From Massilia sp. (GTDB taxonomy: Bacteria; Pseudomonadota; Gammaproteobacteria; Burkholderiales; Burkholderiaceae_D), in contig JAQGNM010000156.1 in assembly GCA_028291845.1 (NCBI GenBank), positions 1 through 6,994 on the forward strand: a DNA stretch of 6,994 nucleotides, written 5' to 3'. The position numbers and the translations under genes are program-made. Positions within the stretch are counted from its first letter, which is position 1. Each line of letters starts with the position of its first letter. The notes beneath the pieces were generated by a model, which saw only the letters and a program-made list of their open reading frames with translations, ran no database searches and had not been told where the DNA came from. Below are positions 5,744 to 6,994 of the stretch, piece after piece.

Positions 5744-6781
5744 ATGCTCGAAACCGGGACCATCGTCACACTAGCATCGCACAGCTACCGGCTCGACGCG
5801 CCGCTGGCCGGCTCGGCCTACGGCCTGATCTGGCGCGCCGAGGTGTTGCCGGGCGGGCCACAGGTGGCGCTCAAGTTCGTCAACCGGGCGCAGATGGACA
5901 AGGCGCAACCAGGCCAGCGCGGGCGCTGGATCGACGGCGCCGTCCAGGAAGCCGAGTTCCTGAGGCAACTGGCGCCGTGGGACGCGCGCCATATCGTGCG
6001 CCTGTTCGATAGCGGCAGCCACGCCGGCCTGCCGGTGCTGGCGCTGGAACTGCTCGAAGGCGACCTGGGAAGCTGGGTCGCGCGGCGCCGCGCGGCCGGC
6101 CAGGCGCCTGACGTGGTGCGTGCGCTCGACTGGGTCGGCCAGGTCAATCAGGCGCTGGCCAAGGTGCACCAGTACGGCCGCCGCCACCTCGATGTGAAGC
6201 CGTCGAACCTGCTGCTGGCCGGCGGCGGCGCGCTGGTCAAGCTGGCCGACTTCGGCACCAGCCGCGCTCTGGCCGACGGCGCCCCCCACGTGTTCGCGGG
6301 CACGCCCAACTGGCAGGCGCCAGAGCAGGTGTTCGGCCGCGGCGGCGTGGCGTCGGCGGACGGCGCTAATTACGTGACCTGCGCCGCCACCGATTATTTC
6401 GCCCTCGGCGCCCTGTTCTACTACCTCGTCAGCGGCGGCATCGCCCTGCGCTTTTGCCAGGACGCCGCGCAAGCCTGGCGCGAGGGGCAGCCGGGCGCCA
6501 GCCGGGGCGGCGCCCAGCTGCCGTTCTCGCCCATCCTCGGCGAGGAGGAGGCGGCGCTGTTCCTGCAGCGTTGCGAGGACGGATTGCAGCAGCGGTCGAA
6601 CCCACCGGCCGGCGCGCGCAGCGCCTTGATTTTGCTGCGCACCCTGCTCGCGCCCGACCCGGCCGAGCGGCCGCCGCACGCGCTGGCGATCAGCCGCATG
6701 CTGGCGCAGGTGGCAGTGCCGGTGCCCGATAGTGGTGCTGCCCGGCCGTACGCCCCCCGGGCGGCGGCCAGCGCGGCATGA
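5744..6781 (+). CDS. Serine/threonine protein kinase (Hanks type, non-RD)
   Basis: Encodes 345 residues: one protein kinase domain (about 14-320) and a short Pro/Ala-rich tail. The ATP lysine is K44 in VALKFV, paired with helix-C E69. The catalytic loop is HLDVKPSN with D150, K152 and N155; DFG is 169-171, APE is 192-194, and D217 in the TDYFALG helix anchors the C-lobe. All catalytic residues are present, so the enzyme should be active. Two departures stand out: leucine replaces arginine in HRD (a non-RD kinase, often independent of activation-loop phosphorylation), and two of the three glycine-loop glycines are replaced by alanine and serine (A22, S24), only G27 remaining. No membrane segment follows, unlike PknB-type receptors, so it is cytosolic. 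The stop overlaps the next ATG as ATGA, giving tight translational coupling to a membrane protein that may be its partner or substrate. Confidence 0.93.
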   Translation: MLETGTIVTLASHSYRLDAPLAGSAYGLIWRAEVLPGGPQVALKFVNRAQMDKAQPGQRGRWIDGAVQEAEFLRQLAPWDARHIVRLFDSGSHAGLPVLALELLEGDLGSWVARRRAAGQAPDVVRALDWVGQVNQALAKVHQYGRRHLDVKPSNLLLAGGGALVKLADFGTSRALADGAPHVFAGTPNWQAPEQVFGRGGVASADGANYVTCAATDYFALGALFYYLVSGGIALRFCQDAAQAWREGQPGASRGGAQLPFSPILGEEEAALFLQRCEDGLQQRSNPPAGARSALILLRTLLAPDPAERPPHALAISRMLAQVAVPVPDSGAARPYAPRAAASAA

Positions 6782-6994
6782 GGCGCCCGACCCTGCGCGG
6801 CGTGACGGCGGCGCTGCTGGCGCTATTGTGCCTGCTGCAGCTGCTGGCGCTGGCGCGCAGCCCTTCACTGGCCTCGCCCGAGAGCATCGCCATCACCCTG
6901 GCGCCGGGCCAGAACTTGACGCTGGGCGAGCGCGAACTGGCCGCGCCCCAGGCCGACCGCGCCCACCTGGCCTTGCGCGTCGACGCCGGCGGGC
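6778..6994 (+). CDS. Membrane-anchored protein coupled to the kinase (partial), possibly FHA-like
   Basis: Starts at ATG 6778, whose last two bases and the next A form the kinase stop codon, and stays open for 72 codons to the window edge; the 3' end is missing. Residues 1-7 are basic and 8-26 form a single hydrophobic segment, either an uncleaved anchor or a signal peptide, so the following part would be outside the cytoplasm unless the topology is inverted. Residues 41-72 read LAPGQNLTLGERELAAPQAD then RAHLALRVDAGG, which resembles the opening of an FHA phosphothreonine-binding domain (LGR...S-R-x-H) with E51 in place of Arg and D60 in place of Ser. That resemblance is weak and by eye. In related bacteria a kinase is sometimes followed by an FHA-bearing or FtsW/RodA-type membrane protein; which applies here needs the missing sequence. 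No separate ribosome binding site is evident, consistent with re-initiation. Confidence 0.7.
   Translation, partial: MRRPTLRGVTAALLALLCLLQLLALARSPSLASPESIAITLAPGQNLTLGERELAAPQADRAHLALRVDAGG

Noticed and set aside
5771..6868. 365-codon - strand open frame opposite the kinase
   Set aside because: The kinase on the + strand has all catalytic motifs and a good ribosome binding site; the antisense frame is compositionally a shadow.

Overview
The window is GC-rich chromosomal DNA from a Gram-negative bacterium. The kinds of genes, the strong GC bias at third codon positions, the Sec-type signal peptides and the simple hairpin/T-run terminators fit a betaproteobacterium, most likely an Oxalobacteraceae-type Burkholderiales (Massilia, Duganella or Janthinobacterium relatives). 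That placement is inferred from overall character, not from a marker gene. No rRNA, tRNA, CRISPR array, insertion sequence or phage module was seen.

Left part (1-1600, + strand): the tail of an upstream transcript ends in a strong terminator. Then come a small DUF1566-like protein (199-582) with a structured leader, a 63-residue membrane protein of the Thivi_2564 type (703-894) with its own terminator, and a gene-poor stretch of about 640 bases (965-1600). That stretch carries a decayed piece of an RHS/YD-repeat gene and ends in a terminator-like hairpin.

Centre (1600-4249, - strand): a probable two-gene operon. It encodes a polytopic membrane protein with a calcineurin-like phosphoesterase domain, followed 61 bases downstream by an exported M28 zinc aminopeptidase with a PA domain. 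Diverging from it is a secreted glycine-zipper protein with a tyrosine/glycine/histidine-rich tail (4494-4979). Its upstream region holds a plausible sigma70 promoter and an 8-bp perfect inverted repeat.

Right part (4980-6994): the glycine-zipper gene converges on a DJ-1/PfpI-family gene (5044-5649, - strand). The two share a bidirectional terminator whose T-run contains the DJ-1 stop codon. Divergent from DJ-1 is a cytosolic Ser/Thr protein kinase (5744-6781) of the non-RD type with an altered glycine loop. It overlaps by ATGA the start of a membrane-anchored protein that runs off the window and whose first residues after the anchor look like a degenerate FHA-type strand. The kinase and its coupled partner are the most interesting unit here. 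Most of the rest looks like ordinary housekeeping or envelope gene content, and I did not find convincing evidence of a wholly new system.
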